64,000 nucleotides of DNA from CBDFKV01 sp965249035 (GTDB lineage: Bacteria; Pseudomonadota; Gammaproteobacteria; Arenicellales; Poriferihabitantaceae). Of this stretch, positions 25,284 to 33,715 are shown in pieces. The stretch lies in assembly GCA_965249035.1 (NCBI GenBank), contig CBDFKV010000004.1:89624-153623 (forward strand), in the 5' to 3' direction. The notes under the pieces were generated by a model. It worked only from the letters and a program-made list of their open reading frames with translations. It had not been told where the DNA came from and ran no database searches. Made by a program: the position numbers and the translations under genes. The first letter of the stretch is position 1; every line of letters begins with the position of its first letter.

Positions 25284-26615
25284 ATGCCGAAGTTCCACTT
25301 ACTTGGCTTTTTGATGCTGCTGGTCGTTTCACTACGCGTTTTTGCTGAGCCCACTCTCAGCACGACCATCAGCCACGATGCCATTAACCATTTTATGGCG
25401 GGGTATCCGATTTCACTTGACGCCGCCATCAGCGATGATACCGGCATCACGACTAGCCGCTGTTACTTCAAAACTTCAGCAGCTAGCGCCTACGTCTTTG
25501 TGCCGATGATTCGGGAAGTAGGTAATCAATTTCACTGCAACATCCCGGCACTGAATACGAATGTCGCCCAATTAGAGTATTTATTCCTGGTGGTGAACAG
25601 TGATCGGCAGGTGATCCGCTCCGCTGTTTACTCGGCACAGCAACAAACGGGCGGCTCCATTCCCAACTGGCAGTCTGGTTTAAGCGATAACCCCATTACC
25701 GTTTATAGCGAGCTGCAAGTAATCGACGCAGATTCGACACAGATCGCCAGCGCACAAATACAGTTTCAAACGATAACAAACATCGCCGAGCGCCACGGGT
25801 TTCTGCTTGATATTTACCCCGCTGAACTGATACCAGCGGAACTCAATGCCGCCGAGGGCTATTTTGGTGGCTTCGCGCTAGACTCGATACTCCAGACGCC
25901 AGAGCCAGTGAAAGGCTTTGGCATTGGCCTAAAACCCTCTTCTTCGAGCAGGTCTACCCAACAGCCATCTACTCTAGATTCCCAAGGCCGTATTTCGGTG
26001 GGTGGTAATGGCTGGAGAGGTTTTTTTCAAACCACTGGTTTCAATAACCGACGCTCTATTTCAGCCAGCGTGAATCAGTCCGGTAGCAGTGTGTCGATGG
26101 TGACGAGTAAATCGGGATTGGGACATTACCTTAGAGGATCAACCAACTCCAGAGGCGACATGCTGCTCTACGACCAATACGATGGCGAAGACTGGACAAC
26201 TCACCGCGGCCCCGCCACCGACACCCACATCGCCATTTATGACTACATCTGCCCGACTTGCTCACAGCTCAACGAAATTAATATCTCTCGAACTTTACCG
26301 CCAATTGCGCCTACCGGCGTATCGGCCAGCGATGGCATTTACCTAAAGGAAATAGCGGTGAGTTGGTCAACTACCTCGGGTGCCAGTTCCTATGATCTTT
26401 ACCGTTGCACCACCAGTTCAACCAGCAGTTGCTCCAAAATTGCCGACACCCATTCAACCTATTTTGATGATCAAAGTGCGGTGCTTAATTCGGTCTACTA
26501 TTACCGTGTAATCGCCTGCAATAAAGTAGGTTGTAGTGGCTATAGTAGCTCCGATTCTGGGTATCTAAAGTCGGTCACGATTGCGCCGATTTTGTATTTG
26601 CTACTACTGGGATAA
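25284..26615 (+). CDS. exported protein with C-terminal fibronectin type III domain
   Basis: 443 residues, signal peptide MPKFHLLGFLMLLVVSLRVFA. The central part (about 25-335) is not a family I recognise; it is rich in Ser, Thr and Gly. An FN3 domain spans about 345-432 (PTGVSASDGIYLKEIAVSW, YDLYRCTTSS, YYYRVIACNKVGCSGYS). The protein ends TIAPILYLLLLG, a hydrophobic tail without a basic cluster, similar to the end of the phosphatase-like protein at 10381. Likely surface or periplasmic. Confidence 0.72.
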   Translation: MPKFHLLGFLMLLVVSLRVFAEPTLSTTISHDAINHFMAGYPISLDAAISDDTGITTSRCYFKTSAASAYVFVPMIREVGNQFHCNIPALNTNVAQLEYLFLVVNSDRQVIRSAVYSAQQQTGGSIPNWQSGLSDNPITVYSELQVIDADSTQIASAQIQFQTITNIAERHGFLLDIYPAELIPAELNAAEGYFGGFALDSILQTPEPVKGFGIGLKPSSSSRSTQQPSTLDSQGRISVGGNGWRGFFQTTGFNNRRSISASVNQSGSSVSMVTSKSGLGHYLRGSTNSRGDMLLYDQYDGEDWTTHRGPATDTHIAIYDYICPTCSQLNEINISRTLPPIAPTGVSASDGIYLKEIAVSWSTTSGASSYDLYRCTTSSTSSCSKIADTHSTYFDDQSAVLNSVYYYRVIACNKVGCSGYSSSDSGYLKSVTIAPILYLLLLG

Positions 26616-26634
26616 ATAAGGCTCGAACACGCGT

Positions 26635-28212
26635 TTATTGCAAACCCATTGGCTGGTCCATAAAAATCCTAGCGTCCATGGTTTTCAAGCTGTCATCAAT
26701 GATCGGTTTAAAAGCCATGAGCGATAAAACGTCTTTTTCCAAATCTGTGCCCCGAGCAATTTCTGTCAGTTTTAAGCCCTTTTCAGTTAGCTCAAACACA
26801 CAGCGCTCGGTGACATACAGCACGCTTTGGCCGTTGCTGGCAGCGTATTCGCCGCTAAATGTACGGTGCTCCACTTCTTTTATAAATTTCTGCTGATTGC
26901 CTTCGGCAATAATTTGCAACCCATCACTACCAATTTCCAACTCGGTGTGAACCCCGAAAGAACCCACAAACACCAAGCGTTTAGCGCGCTGAGAAATGTT
27001 GATAAAACCACCCGCGCCAGCAAGCTTGGGGCCAAATTTGCTGACATTAACGTTACCCAATTGATCGACTTGGGCCATACCGAGGAAGGCGATATCCAGC
27101 CCACCACCATCATAAAAATCAAATTGCGAAGGCTGATCAATGATCGCGTGGGTATTAACCGCCGCACCGAAATTCAAGCCGCTGGCGGGAATGCCGCCGA
27201 CCACACCCGGCTCTGCAGTTAAGGTAAGCGAGTTTAACAATTGCTCTTCATGAGCAACGCTGGCGACCCCTTCGGGCATGCCAATGCCGAGATTGACTAC
27301 ATCACCGGTGCGTAATTCCATCGCCGCGCGCCGTGCGATTAGCTTACGGACATTCAGTAGCAATATTTCAATAGCTTGCGCAGACACCCGAACTTCACCA
27401 CTAAACGCCGGATTATAGGGCTGGGCGAAGGTTTGCCAATGGTGTTCTGGCTTCGCTATCACCACACAATCAACCATCACGCTCGGAATTTTCACGTCAC
27501 GCGGCGATAAGGAGTCACGCGTTACCACCCGCTCTACCTGCACAATTACGGTGCCGCCATTGTTGTGAACCGCAGTCGCAATCGCCAAGGCTTCCAAAGT
27601 TAAGGCTTCTCGCTCCATGGTGATATTGCCGACTTCATCGGCAGTGGTACCGCGCAGCAACGCCACGTCGATATCAAATCGCGGGTAAAACAGCACCTCT
27701 TCGCCCCTGATCGTCATCAGTTCGACCAAATCTTGCGTGGTTCGGGTATTGATCTTACCGCCGCCATGGCGTGGATCAACGAAAGTATCCATTCCCACTG
27801 TGGTCAACATCCCCGGCTTTTTGGCCGCGCTATCGCGAAATAAATGCGAGATGCAGCCTTGGGGTAAATTGTAGGCTTCGATTTTATTGTCAATCGCGAG
27901 CTTTTGCAGGCGCGGCACCAAGCCCCAATGTCCGCCAACCACCCTTTTTAGTAGCCCTTCGTAGCCAAAGTGGTCAACGCCTTTACCCTTACCATCGCCT
28001 TGGCCAGCAGCATAAATCAGGGTCAAATCACGCGGGCTTTGGGTTGCCAGAAAACGCTCTTCCAGCGCAATCGCCAACCCTTCCGCAAACCCAATACCCA
28101 CAAACCCGCCCGTGGCTATCGTATCACCGTCTTTGACCCGCGCCAGCGCCGCCTCGGCACTCATAATTTTATCTGGCGGAAATGACTTTTTATTGGTCTG
28201 TGTGTCGCTCAT
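26635..28212 (-). CDS. acyl-CoA:carboxylate CoA-transferase (class I, YdiF/propionate type)
   Basis: 525 residues combining alpha and beta subunit domains. First half: MSAEAALARVKDGDTIATGGFVGIGFAEGL and GHWGLVPRLQKLA; second half: NLGIGMPEGVASVA and the catalytic Glu in AEPGVVGGIPASGLNFGAAVN (about residue 333). It moves CoA between short-chain acids. A strong hairpin ends at the base before its ATG, so no ordinary Shine-Dalgarno precedes it; an ATG 16 codons inside gives an alternative start. Neighbours include an HPPD remnant, hinting at a former aromatic-amino-acid catabolic locus. Confidence 0.9.
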   Translation of the reverse strand: MSDTQTNKKSFPPDKIMSAEAALARVKDGDTIATGGFVGIGFAEGLAIALEERFLATQSPRDLTLIYAAGQGDGKGKGVDHFGYEGLLKRVVGGHWGLVPRLQKLAIDNKIEAYNLPQGCISHLFRDSAAKKPGMLTTVGMDTFVDPRHGGGKINTRTTQDLVELMTIRGEEVLFYPRFDIDVALLRGTTADEVGNITMEREALTLEALAIATAVHNNGGTVIVQVERVVTRDSLSPRDVKIPSVMVDCVVIAKPEHHWQTFAQPYNPAFSGEVRVSAQAIEILLLNVRKLIARRAAMELRTGDVVNLGIGMPEGVASVAHEEQLLNSLTLTAEPGVVGGIPASGLNFGAAVNTHAIIDQPSQFDFYDGGGLDIAFLGMAQVDQLGNVNVSKFGPKLAGAGGFINISQRAKRLVFVGSFGVHTELEIGSDGLQIIAEGNQQKFIKEVEHRTFSGEYAASNGQSVLYVTERCVFELTEKGLKLTEIARGTDLEKDVLSLMAFKPIIDDSLKTMDARIFMDQPMGLQ

Positions 28213-28254
28213 AAAAACGGGCTAGTAGTGGCAAGCCACATTCTAGCCCGTTTT
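28213..28254 (-). terminator. strong hairpin with T-run directly before the CoA-transferase start codon
   Basis: On the minus strand AACGGGCTAG pairs with CTAGCCCGTT around an inner GTGGC/GCCAC hairpin, followed by TTTTT that runs into the ATG. It follows the HPPD remnant and has the form of a rho-independent terminator. Confidence 0.75.
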
Positions 28255-28287
28255 GTAGGCTAGCTCTAGTGCGCCTACAGGCACCGC

Positions 28288-28533
28288 TTAAGCGGTTTTC
28301 AATACGTCACGGAGAATCTGATCCAGCTCAATCGAATCAAATAAGGCCTGAAAATTGCCTTCACCAAAGCCTTCATTGCCTTGGCGTTGAATGATTTCAA
28401 AAATTGGCCCAACGTCCGCTGCAACGATTTCAGCGCTCTTGGCTGTGAGTTGGCGCATCGCGTCGGCCGCATCCTTCACTCGAAATGAGATCGAATTTGT
28501 GCTGGAGCCATGCCGGGTAGCAAATGGCGGCAT
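28288..28533 (-). pseudogene. 4-hydroxyphenylpyruvate dioxygenase remnant (internal deletion)
   Basis: An 81-residue frame joins two separate parts of HPPD. The first, FATRHGSSTNSISFRVKDAA, matches the N-terminal domain. The second, GPIFEIIQRQGNEGFGEGNF and then QALFDSIELDQILRDVL, matches the extreme C-terminus of the catalytic domain including the iron-ligand Glu region. Roughly 200 residues between them are gone. Upstream in another frame (about 28538-28563) the translation KDVVL-CQG resembles the preceding HPPD strand, so the N-terminus is also decayed. It cannot be an active dioxygenase. Full HPPD is about 350-360 residues. Confidence 0.78.
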
Positions 28534-28613
28534 AGTCCTTGGCAGCTGAGGACGACATCTTTATAACAGCCCATACATCCCCAAACTTTTTGCTGCTGTG
28601 TCTGGGCTAAGGT

Positions 28614-29378
28614 TTAGGGTTCAGGCAGGTAGGGCACCAAGGCTTGAAACCAACGTACTGCCATTTTTTCTTCACCCCTAAGATTCGGGTGTACGCCGTC
28701 AAAAGAGTCTGTTTCGGGCTGGAAGCCTAGCGTGTGATCTACCAATATCACGCGCGAGTCGGGTTGGTCCTTTTCTGCTACAACGGTATGAATGCGTTCG
28801 TTTAGCTGGGCAACGCGTTCACCTCGTGCGGGGTTTTGTGGTTCATGAACGGGTAGCAGTTTCGCCAGGAAAATCAGGATGGTCGGGTTCGCTTGTCGAA
28901 AAATATCAATAATGCGCTGCAATTCATTGAGCGTAGATTCGACCGGCTGATTCTGGAAGGCATCATTAGTCCCAATATGAATCAGCGCGATATCCGGTGT
29001 GTTGGCCGTCAGCCAATGGCTTAAGTTTCCGCTGCCGCGACAACCATTCTTTTTGCCATTGATAATTTCATCGGCGCGCCAGGCCCAATGACCTTCGTGA
29101 TCAGCATCAAAATCTGAATGAGCAGGTTTGCCGCAATTAAAGGTATTGCTCATGCTGCCGACAAAGTCGACCTCATAACCGGCACCGACGAGCTGTTGAT
29201 ATAAAAAACGCCGGTAGGAATCATGTCCGCTCGCTGGCGCGTAGTCATTGCCAACACCTTGGGTAATCGAATCACCCAGCGGCATAATTTTAATCGGTGC
29301 ATCGGCTTCGGCGCTGCAGAGGGGGCTTAGCAGGACAAAGACTAGGCTAATAAGGCCGATGAGTAGTTGGGTTTGCAT
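28614..29378 (-). CDS. exported SGNH/GDSL hydrolase
   Basis: 254 residues from the ATG at 29378, giving the signal peptide MQTQLLIGLISLVFVLLSPLCSA; the frame is open 17 codons further upstream without signal-like character. Catalytic blocks: MPLGDSITQG (Ser), GNTFNCG region Gly, HIGTND (Asn) and DGVHPN (Asp/His). This is the carbohydrate-esterase-3-like group of SGNH hydrolases, likely removing acyl groups from a polysaccharide outside the cytoplasm. Confidence 0.88.
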   Translation of the reverse strand: MQTQLLIGLISLVFVLLSPLCSAEADAPIKIMPLGDSITQGVGNDYAPASGHDSYRRFLYQQLVGAGYEVDFVGSMSNTFNCGKPAHSDFDADHEGHWAWRADEIINGKKNGCRGSGNLSHWLTANTPDIALIHIGTNDAFQNQPVESTLNELQRIIDIFRQANPTILIFLAKLLPVHEPQNPARGERVAQLNERIHTVVAEKDQPDSRVILVDHTLGFQPETDSFDGVHPNLRGEEKMAVRWFQALVPYLPEP

Positions 29379-29507
29379 GCTCGACTGGGGTATAACGGGC
29401 TCATTAGTAATGTAGCCATATATTATCATGGCGAATTGGCTCTATGATTCAGGCTTGTTTAGGGTTGCTGGCGCTACACTCCGGCTTTGAAATCAACCAA
29501 GCTCACC

Positions 29508-31595
29508 ATGAACACGATGACTTTGCCCTCAATCGAGCCCAGTAAGCTGATTGTCCATCTGGCGCTTGCGCTGGGTGGTTCGATGTTGGTGCTTGCCGGA
29601 CTATTTTATGCCAGCTCGCAGGCGGGGCATGACATCAATCCAGCCCGCTTGATGGAGCTGATCAAGTCGAGTTCAATCGGGTTTTTTCTGCTTTACGTGG
29701 TCACGATGGTGATTGGGCTGGTTTTCCGCGCCTGGCGTTATCTTGTGTTGCTGCGGGCGACCGGTGATAAAAATATTCCCAGTGCCAAAGACATGACGCT
29801 GATTACCGCTGTCAGGAATATGACGGTAGATTTATTGCCCGCTCGTCTGGGAGAGCTAGTGTTTGTCGCTTTGCTGCGCCGACAGGCGGGAACCGAGGTG
29901 AGTTCCGGTCTATCGACGCTGCTGTTCGCCACCTTACTAGACGTGCTGATTTTGGCACCGTTTACGATCGCGATCGGCTTGATGGTAGGGTTCCCGACTA
30001 AACAACCCTATCTATTAGCCCTGATCGCACTATTTGTGGTTGTTGCATTCGTAGTTGGGGTCAAATTCATACTCCCGCATTTCACCGTCTTGTTTGAGCG
30101 CTGGGCCGGGCATCGCAATCGCTTGATCAGCGGCACGTTCAAGTTTGTGCTGTCCATCGATCAAGCGGTGCAATCAACCCTGCGGGCAGGGATATTTACT
30201 CAAGTCATTGGCCTGACAGCGGTTATTCGTTTTATGAAATACGCTGGCTTGCTCTGTTTATTTTACGGCTTAACCCAAACCAATTTCCCACAAATGGCCC
30301 AGATGGGTGCACTCAAAGTGTTGGGTGCCTTGATCGCTTCTGAAATGACGGCCTCATTGCCGATGCCTGCATTAATGAGCTTTGGAACTTGGGAATTGGG
30401 CGGCATGACGCTGCTCGCCTTTTTTGGCGCTATGCCGCAAAACGCCTTGCTGACCATGCTGAGCTTACATATTCAGACCCAAGCGCTGGATTATGGGATT
30501 GGGATTGCCGCATTTGCAGCGCTGTTGTTGCTAGCCAAGCGGGTACGAACGGGTGTCAATACAGGAACCAAAGCCGTGCCTAAACGCGCCATGCTCTATG
30601 GCTTCGGGTTTTTACTGATTGCGGCGGTGTTAAGTTGGTTTGGTATCAAAGAGTCGCAGGTCAAAAATGCCGAATTTGCGACTCAACAGGCAGGTGAGTT
30701 TATCCGCCCAACGGATTCGCCCGCACCCGCTTGGTTAAACGATGTCAATGGGCATATCGTCTGGAGTTCAAACCGGTCGGGTAATCACGATATATGGATG
30801 ATGAGCTTGCCAGATATGCGTATTCGGCAATTGACCACGGACCCACACACCGAGAATTTCGCTCGATTATCACCTGATGGCAGCAAGGTGGTGTTCGCCC
30901 GCTCTCATCAGGAGTGGCAATCAATGCGCGATAAAAAGCCATGGGACGTGTGGATGCTGGACATTACAACCGGCGATGAGCGGCTCATTGCCAAAAACGG
31001 CATTTCGCCTTCTTGGTCGCCTGATGGCCGCTTCATTTTATTCCAGCGTGATCCAGCCCAGATTATGGTGACCAATCTCGAGACGGGTAAGGAGCAACTG
31101 TTTTATGAAAGTGGCAAGGACCCATTCATGAAATCACGCGTTAATCTCAGCACACCGACGATGGGCGAGGGGTTACGGATGGCGTTCACTTTTCGTAATA
31201 ACGGCCAGCCCACCAATATTATCCGCGATGAGGTGGGGAAATTTCATGTTGTGCACCGTGATTCTTGTCAGGCCCAGTGGGTGCCCTCTGGTGAGTATGT
31301 GACGTATATACAAAAAGGCGGCAAGCAGATCAACCAGCTCATGCGCTACGACCCCAAGACTCAAGAAAAAACAACCTTGTTGGATTTGCCGGGTGAGTTT
31401 AGCCATGAGTATTTCGCGCGTTTTTCAGATGACGAGCGCTACGTCGTGTTTGCGGCGTCGAGTGGTGGCCATGAACATGATCTCGCTGATTACGAAATCT
31501 TCCTCTGGCCCATGGGTGAGCCAGCAGAGCAAGCAACGCGCTTGACCTTTAACTCCGGCAATGACAGTTGGCCAGATATTTGGCTTAAACAATAG
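29508..31595 (+). CDS. fusion of LPG-synthase-type membrane domain and TolB-like beta-propeller
   Basis: 695 residues from the ATG at 29508. About 1-335 is a multi-pass region of the lysylphosphatidylglycerol-synthase TM/UPF0104 family (VTAVRNMTVDLLPARLGELVFVALLRR-type motif, with LLPARLGE as the core). After one more helix near 365-385, residues 395-690 form a PD40/WD40-like propeller with repeats such as FARLSPDGSKVVFAR, SPSWSPDGRFILFQR and YFARFSDDERYVVFAA. The membrane domain moves lipids or lipid-linked sugars in known members; propellers bind proteins or glycans. The combination is unusual. The propeller should face the periplasm if the last helix points outward, which I infer. Confidence 0.85.
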   Translation: MNTMTLPSIEPSKLIVHLALALGGSMLVLAGLFYASSQAGHDINPARLMELIKSSSIGFFLLYVVTMVIGLVFRAWRYLVLLRATGDKNIPSAKDMTLITAVRNMTVDLLPARLGELVFVALLRRQAGTEVSSGLSTLLFATLLDVLILAPFTIAIGLMVGFPTKQPYLLALIALFVVVAFVVGVKFILPHFTVLFERWAGHRNRLISGTFKFVLSIDQAVQSTLRAGIFTQVIGLTAVIRFMKYAGLLCLFYGLTQTNFPQMAQMGALKVLGALIASEMTASLPMPALMSFGTWELGGMTLLAFFGAMPQNALLTMLSLHIQTQALDYGIGIAAFAALLLLAKRVRTGVNTGTKAVPKRAMLYGFGFLLIAAVLSWFGIKESQVKNAEFATQQAGEFIRPTDSPAPAWLNDVNGHIVWSSNRSGNHDIWMMSLPDMRIRQLTTDPHTENFARLSPDGSKVVFARSHQEWQSMRDKKPWDVWMLDITTGDERLIAKNGISPSWSPDGRFILFQRDPAQIMVTNLETGKEQLFYESGKDPFMKSRVNLSTPTMGEGLRMAFTFRNNGQPTNIIRDEVGKFHVVHRDSCQAQWVPSGEYVTYIQKGGKQINQLMRYDPKTQEKTTLLDLPGEFSHEYFARFSDDERYVVFAASSGGHEHDLADYEIFLWPMGEPAEQATRLTFNSGNDSWPDIWLKQ

Positions 31596-31723
31596 TGAAT
31601 CGTTAGTTCACAGTGCTACAGCGCATGTAGGTGAGTTATAAAGCTGCATGCTAAACCAGGGGATGTTTAGACGAAGGCTGAGGGAAAAATAGGTTTCAAT
31701 GAAGTCTGGGTATGACTGTTGTA
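31596..31723. other. intergenic sequence before the MITE-like element
   Basis: No gene and no clear terminator in this 128-base stretch downstream of the fusion gene. Confidence 0.35.
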
Positions 31724-31912
31724 TACTCAGACTGTGTGAAAACTCCAATTCTGAAATCGCCTAGAGTACGATTGAAATTGGGCTTAGGAAGAATTCGAGT
31801 ACTGCCTGATTGACTATACTGGTCTTAGGCACTGAATGTTATTGATCAACTATTTCAGAAGCTTAAAACTCGACTCAAGGGCTCACTTATTAGTTTTCAC
31901 ACAGCCTGTACT
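31724..31912. mobile_element. MITE-like element, 181 bp, with TIRs and 4-bp target duplication
   Basis: Terminal inverted repeats CAGACTGTGTGAAAACT (31728-31744) and AGTTTTCACACAGCCTG (31892-31908) match at 16 of 17 positions. TACT flanks both ends directly (31724-31727 and 31909-31912). No coding capacity lies between. Ends of this type are found in DDE insertion sequences, so this is probably a deletion derivative mobilised in trans. Confidence 0.75.
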
Positions 31913-32181
31913 CTAAAGAGACATTCGAACAGTTAATTGAGATACGATTTGGGCATTCGGAGGTTTTGGCATATTACTCGCTGCAAGCAATGATCAACGC
32001 CCGTAGCATGAATTAATGCTGATGTCCCCCGAACTCTACTAGAAGAAATTGCCGCGCTAGCCCCGATTGAAGCGCCTAAGAAACGCGGCCCATATAAAAG
32101 GAAAGCATAAGGTTGACAATTTAAACCACATATTAAATGTGTTATTATGTCGTTTATGTTAATAGTCTAAGGGATAAGAAA
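31913..32181. other. intergenic stretch with possible coding debris and the promoter of a small gene
   Basis: Around 32015-32110 a plus frame without a start reads DVPRTLLEEIAALAPIEAPK and then KRGPYKRKA to a stop, which looks like the tail of a lost gene. 32113-32118 is TTGACA and 32143-32148 TATTAT, but 24 bases apart, too far for one sigma-70 promoter. CACATATTAAATGTG at 32127-32141 is an inverted repeat that could be an operator. Confidence 0.35.
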
Positions 32182-32334
32182 ATGGTTAAAGTAGCTCCGT
32201 TCCACTCAAAATTACCTGGTACACGCGTCTATCACGACAACAATAAATGTACCGAAGGAAATAATATTGAGCGCCATAATCGCGTTTCAGGCACTGGCGG
32301 CAAGCCAAAATGCGAGCATTGTAAACGTCTCTAA
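32182..32334 (+). CDS. small Cys/His protein, unknown function
   Basis: 50 residues from the ATG at 32182 (GGGATAAGAAA upstream). It contains VYHDNNKCTEGNNIERHNR and ends GGKPKCEHCKRL, so three cysteines and two histidines could form a small zinc site. The composition and strict KxxCEHC-type end suggest a real conserved small protein, but I do not recognise a characterised family. Its stop overlaps the end of the opposite-strand gene by four bases. Confidence 0.6.
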   Translation: MVKVAPFHSKLPGTRVYHDNNKCTEGNNIERHNRVSGTGGKPKCEHCKRL

Positions 32335-32660
32335 GTAGCGCTGCCTATGGTGCGGAAAACCATCTCCCACCACGGGCCTTCTAATTGATTATCAGAAACA
32401 CTGTAGTAGCGCCTTAAATTTGTGACAGGCATGCCGTACATTGTAGCCACAGAAAACGCTCTATATCCTTCGTAAGATTCCCCGAAAAATCGAATCGTCG
32501 GCTCAGGGAAAACATGCCCATTACCCCCCTCGCACGATTCAAATGTTTCTATACCCTCTGATCTAAGAAGTAGCACGTATTCACGTATACCAGCATCGAG
32601 CGGCATATCTAAAACAGGCTCATATTCAGATAAGTTAAATTTTTCTTTCGGTCTCATCAT
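32331..32660 (-). CDS. hypothetical protein of accessory island
   Basis: 109 residues. No signal or membrane segment. Visible features are FESCEGGNGHVFPEPTIRFFG, a short conserved-looking Cys/His/Glu block, and an aromatic C-terminal half (GPWWEMVF). Opposite orientation to its neighbours, as is common for orphan genes in mobile arrays. Function unknown. Confidence 0.6.
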   Translation of the reverse strand: MMRPKEKFNLSEYEPVLDMPLDAGIREYVLLLRSEGIETFESCEGGNGHVFPEPTIRFFGESYEGYRAFSVATMYGMPVTNLRRYYSVSDNQLEGPWWEMVFRTIGSAT

Positions 32661-32786
32661 CTAAGATTAATATTTTCAAACTGAGCCACTACCCATATCA
32701 TGGTAGCCTTGACCTTTAAGTTATGTAATTGACGAGTTTTGCGTCAGTTGGGCGTCAAACCATTATTAAATGTTAGGGTTGAACCC

Positions 32787-33212
32787 GTGAATGGACACAA
32801 GAATTGTCACAAATTAATACTTACAGTAATCATTGGATTGTGCCTCTCATCAACGGCGCACTCGACCGTGGGAGATACAGGAAGTTATGTTTCACGCCAA
32901 GGAAGTGACGGTCAAAAGTTGATAAAGGCGTGGATTCATTTAAAGAAAACTGGAGAGCATTTTCTCTCAATCCTCGTTGATGCTAGTGGCGCTATAGTAA
33001 GCGTGTGCTCCGAATCCTACCTAGATCCTGGTGGAGTTCTGATCTCCCCAGAGGGAGCAACGGACGAAGTTACAACCATGGCGATAGAGCTACTGAAAAG
33101 AAAAGGCCACGGACGTGAACGAACCAACTTCTGGAAAGAAAAGGCGGGTCAGGTATTAGAGCATGAAATAGAGGCAGGGGAATTCCCGCCAAGCTGCAAG
33201 AATTCGCAATAA
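32787..33212 (+). CDS. hypothetical exported protein
   Basis: 141 residues from the GTG at 32787 (AGGG upstream), which gives a signal peptide ending SSTAHS. An ATG-like frame further upstream from 32739 is less convincing. The mature part holds two cysteines (SVCSESY and PPSCKNSQ) which could pair. No family recognised. AT-rich and separate from core genes. Confidence 0.6.
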   Translation: MNGHKNCHKLILTVIIGLCLSSTAHSTVGDTGSYVSRQGSDGQKLIKAWIHLKKTGEHFLSILVDASGAIVSVCSESYLDPGGVLISPEGATDEVTTMAIELLKRKGHGRERTNFWKEKAGQVLEHEIEAGEFPPSCKNSQ

Positions 33213-33289
33213 ACGCATCTAGCAATTCGTTGAACATGGATTTACAAACTATCGTGCGCTTTGACAGTCAGTTAATACAGCGTTATTGA

Positions 33290-33378
33290 CTGACCGAAAA
33301 GGGCAACCAACCGCCCGTTGAGCTTGACTTTTCAAACAGGCAAAAAGATACTCAAAGCCGCCATTTTTCGGATGTCAG
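33290..33378. repeat. hairpin repeat, copy 1 of a ~90-bp attC-like unit
   Basis: 89 bases with inverted ends CTGACCGAAAAGGG (33290-33303) and the imperfect complement at 33361-33378. The inner sequence shares GAAAAGGGCAAC, CCGCC, ACTTTTCAA and GGCA-AAA-ATACT with the copy at 34898-34988. It lies just after one gene and just before the next Shine-Dalgarno, where integron attC sites sit; strict attC core triplets (AAC/GTT) are missing in this copy. Confidence 0.55.
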
Positions 33379-33715
33379 TTGACTAAGGAGAGTTCAATGC
33401 AAACTGGAACATACGTGTTCTTTGCTTTTCTAGTTGGTGTTATTTCATCGATCTATATGCCGATGAATGCCACGGTAGGGAAACATCTAGGCTCGCCTTT
33501 AACGGCAAGTATTTCATTCTATTTTGTTGCTTTTCTTACGTCAGTTGTTCTTTTTGCATTTTTTGGCGAACACGATACTATTTATAAATTTAAATCTGTG
33601 CCACCGTATTTGTTTTTAACCGGTGTTGCTAGTGCGCTCATTGTACTTAGTATTACGTTCCTAATACCGATCTTAGGGGTAAGGAAATTGACAGTACTAA
33701 CAATAGCTGGCTCTG

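Noticed and set aside
32113..32148. Sigma-70 promoter TTGACA / TATTAT
   Set aside because: The hexamers are 24 bases apart, too far for one promoter; kept only as a weak note.
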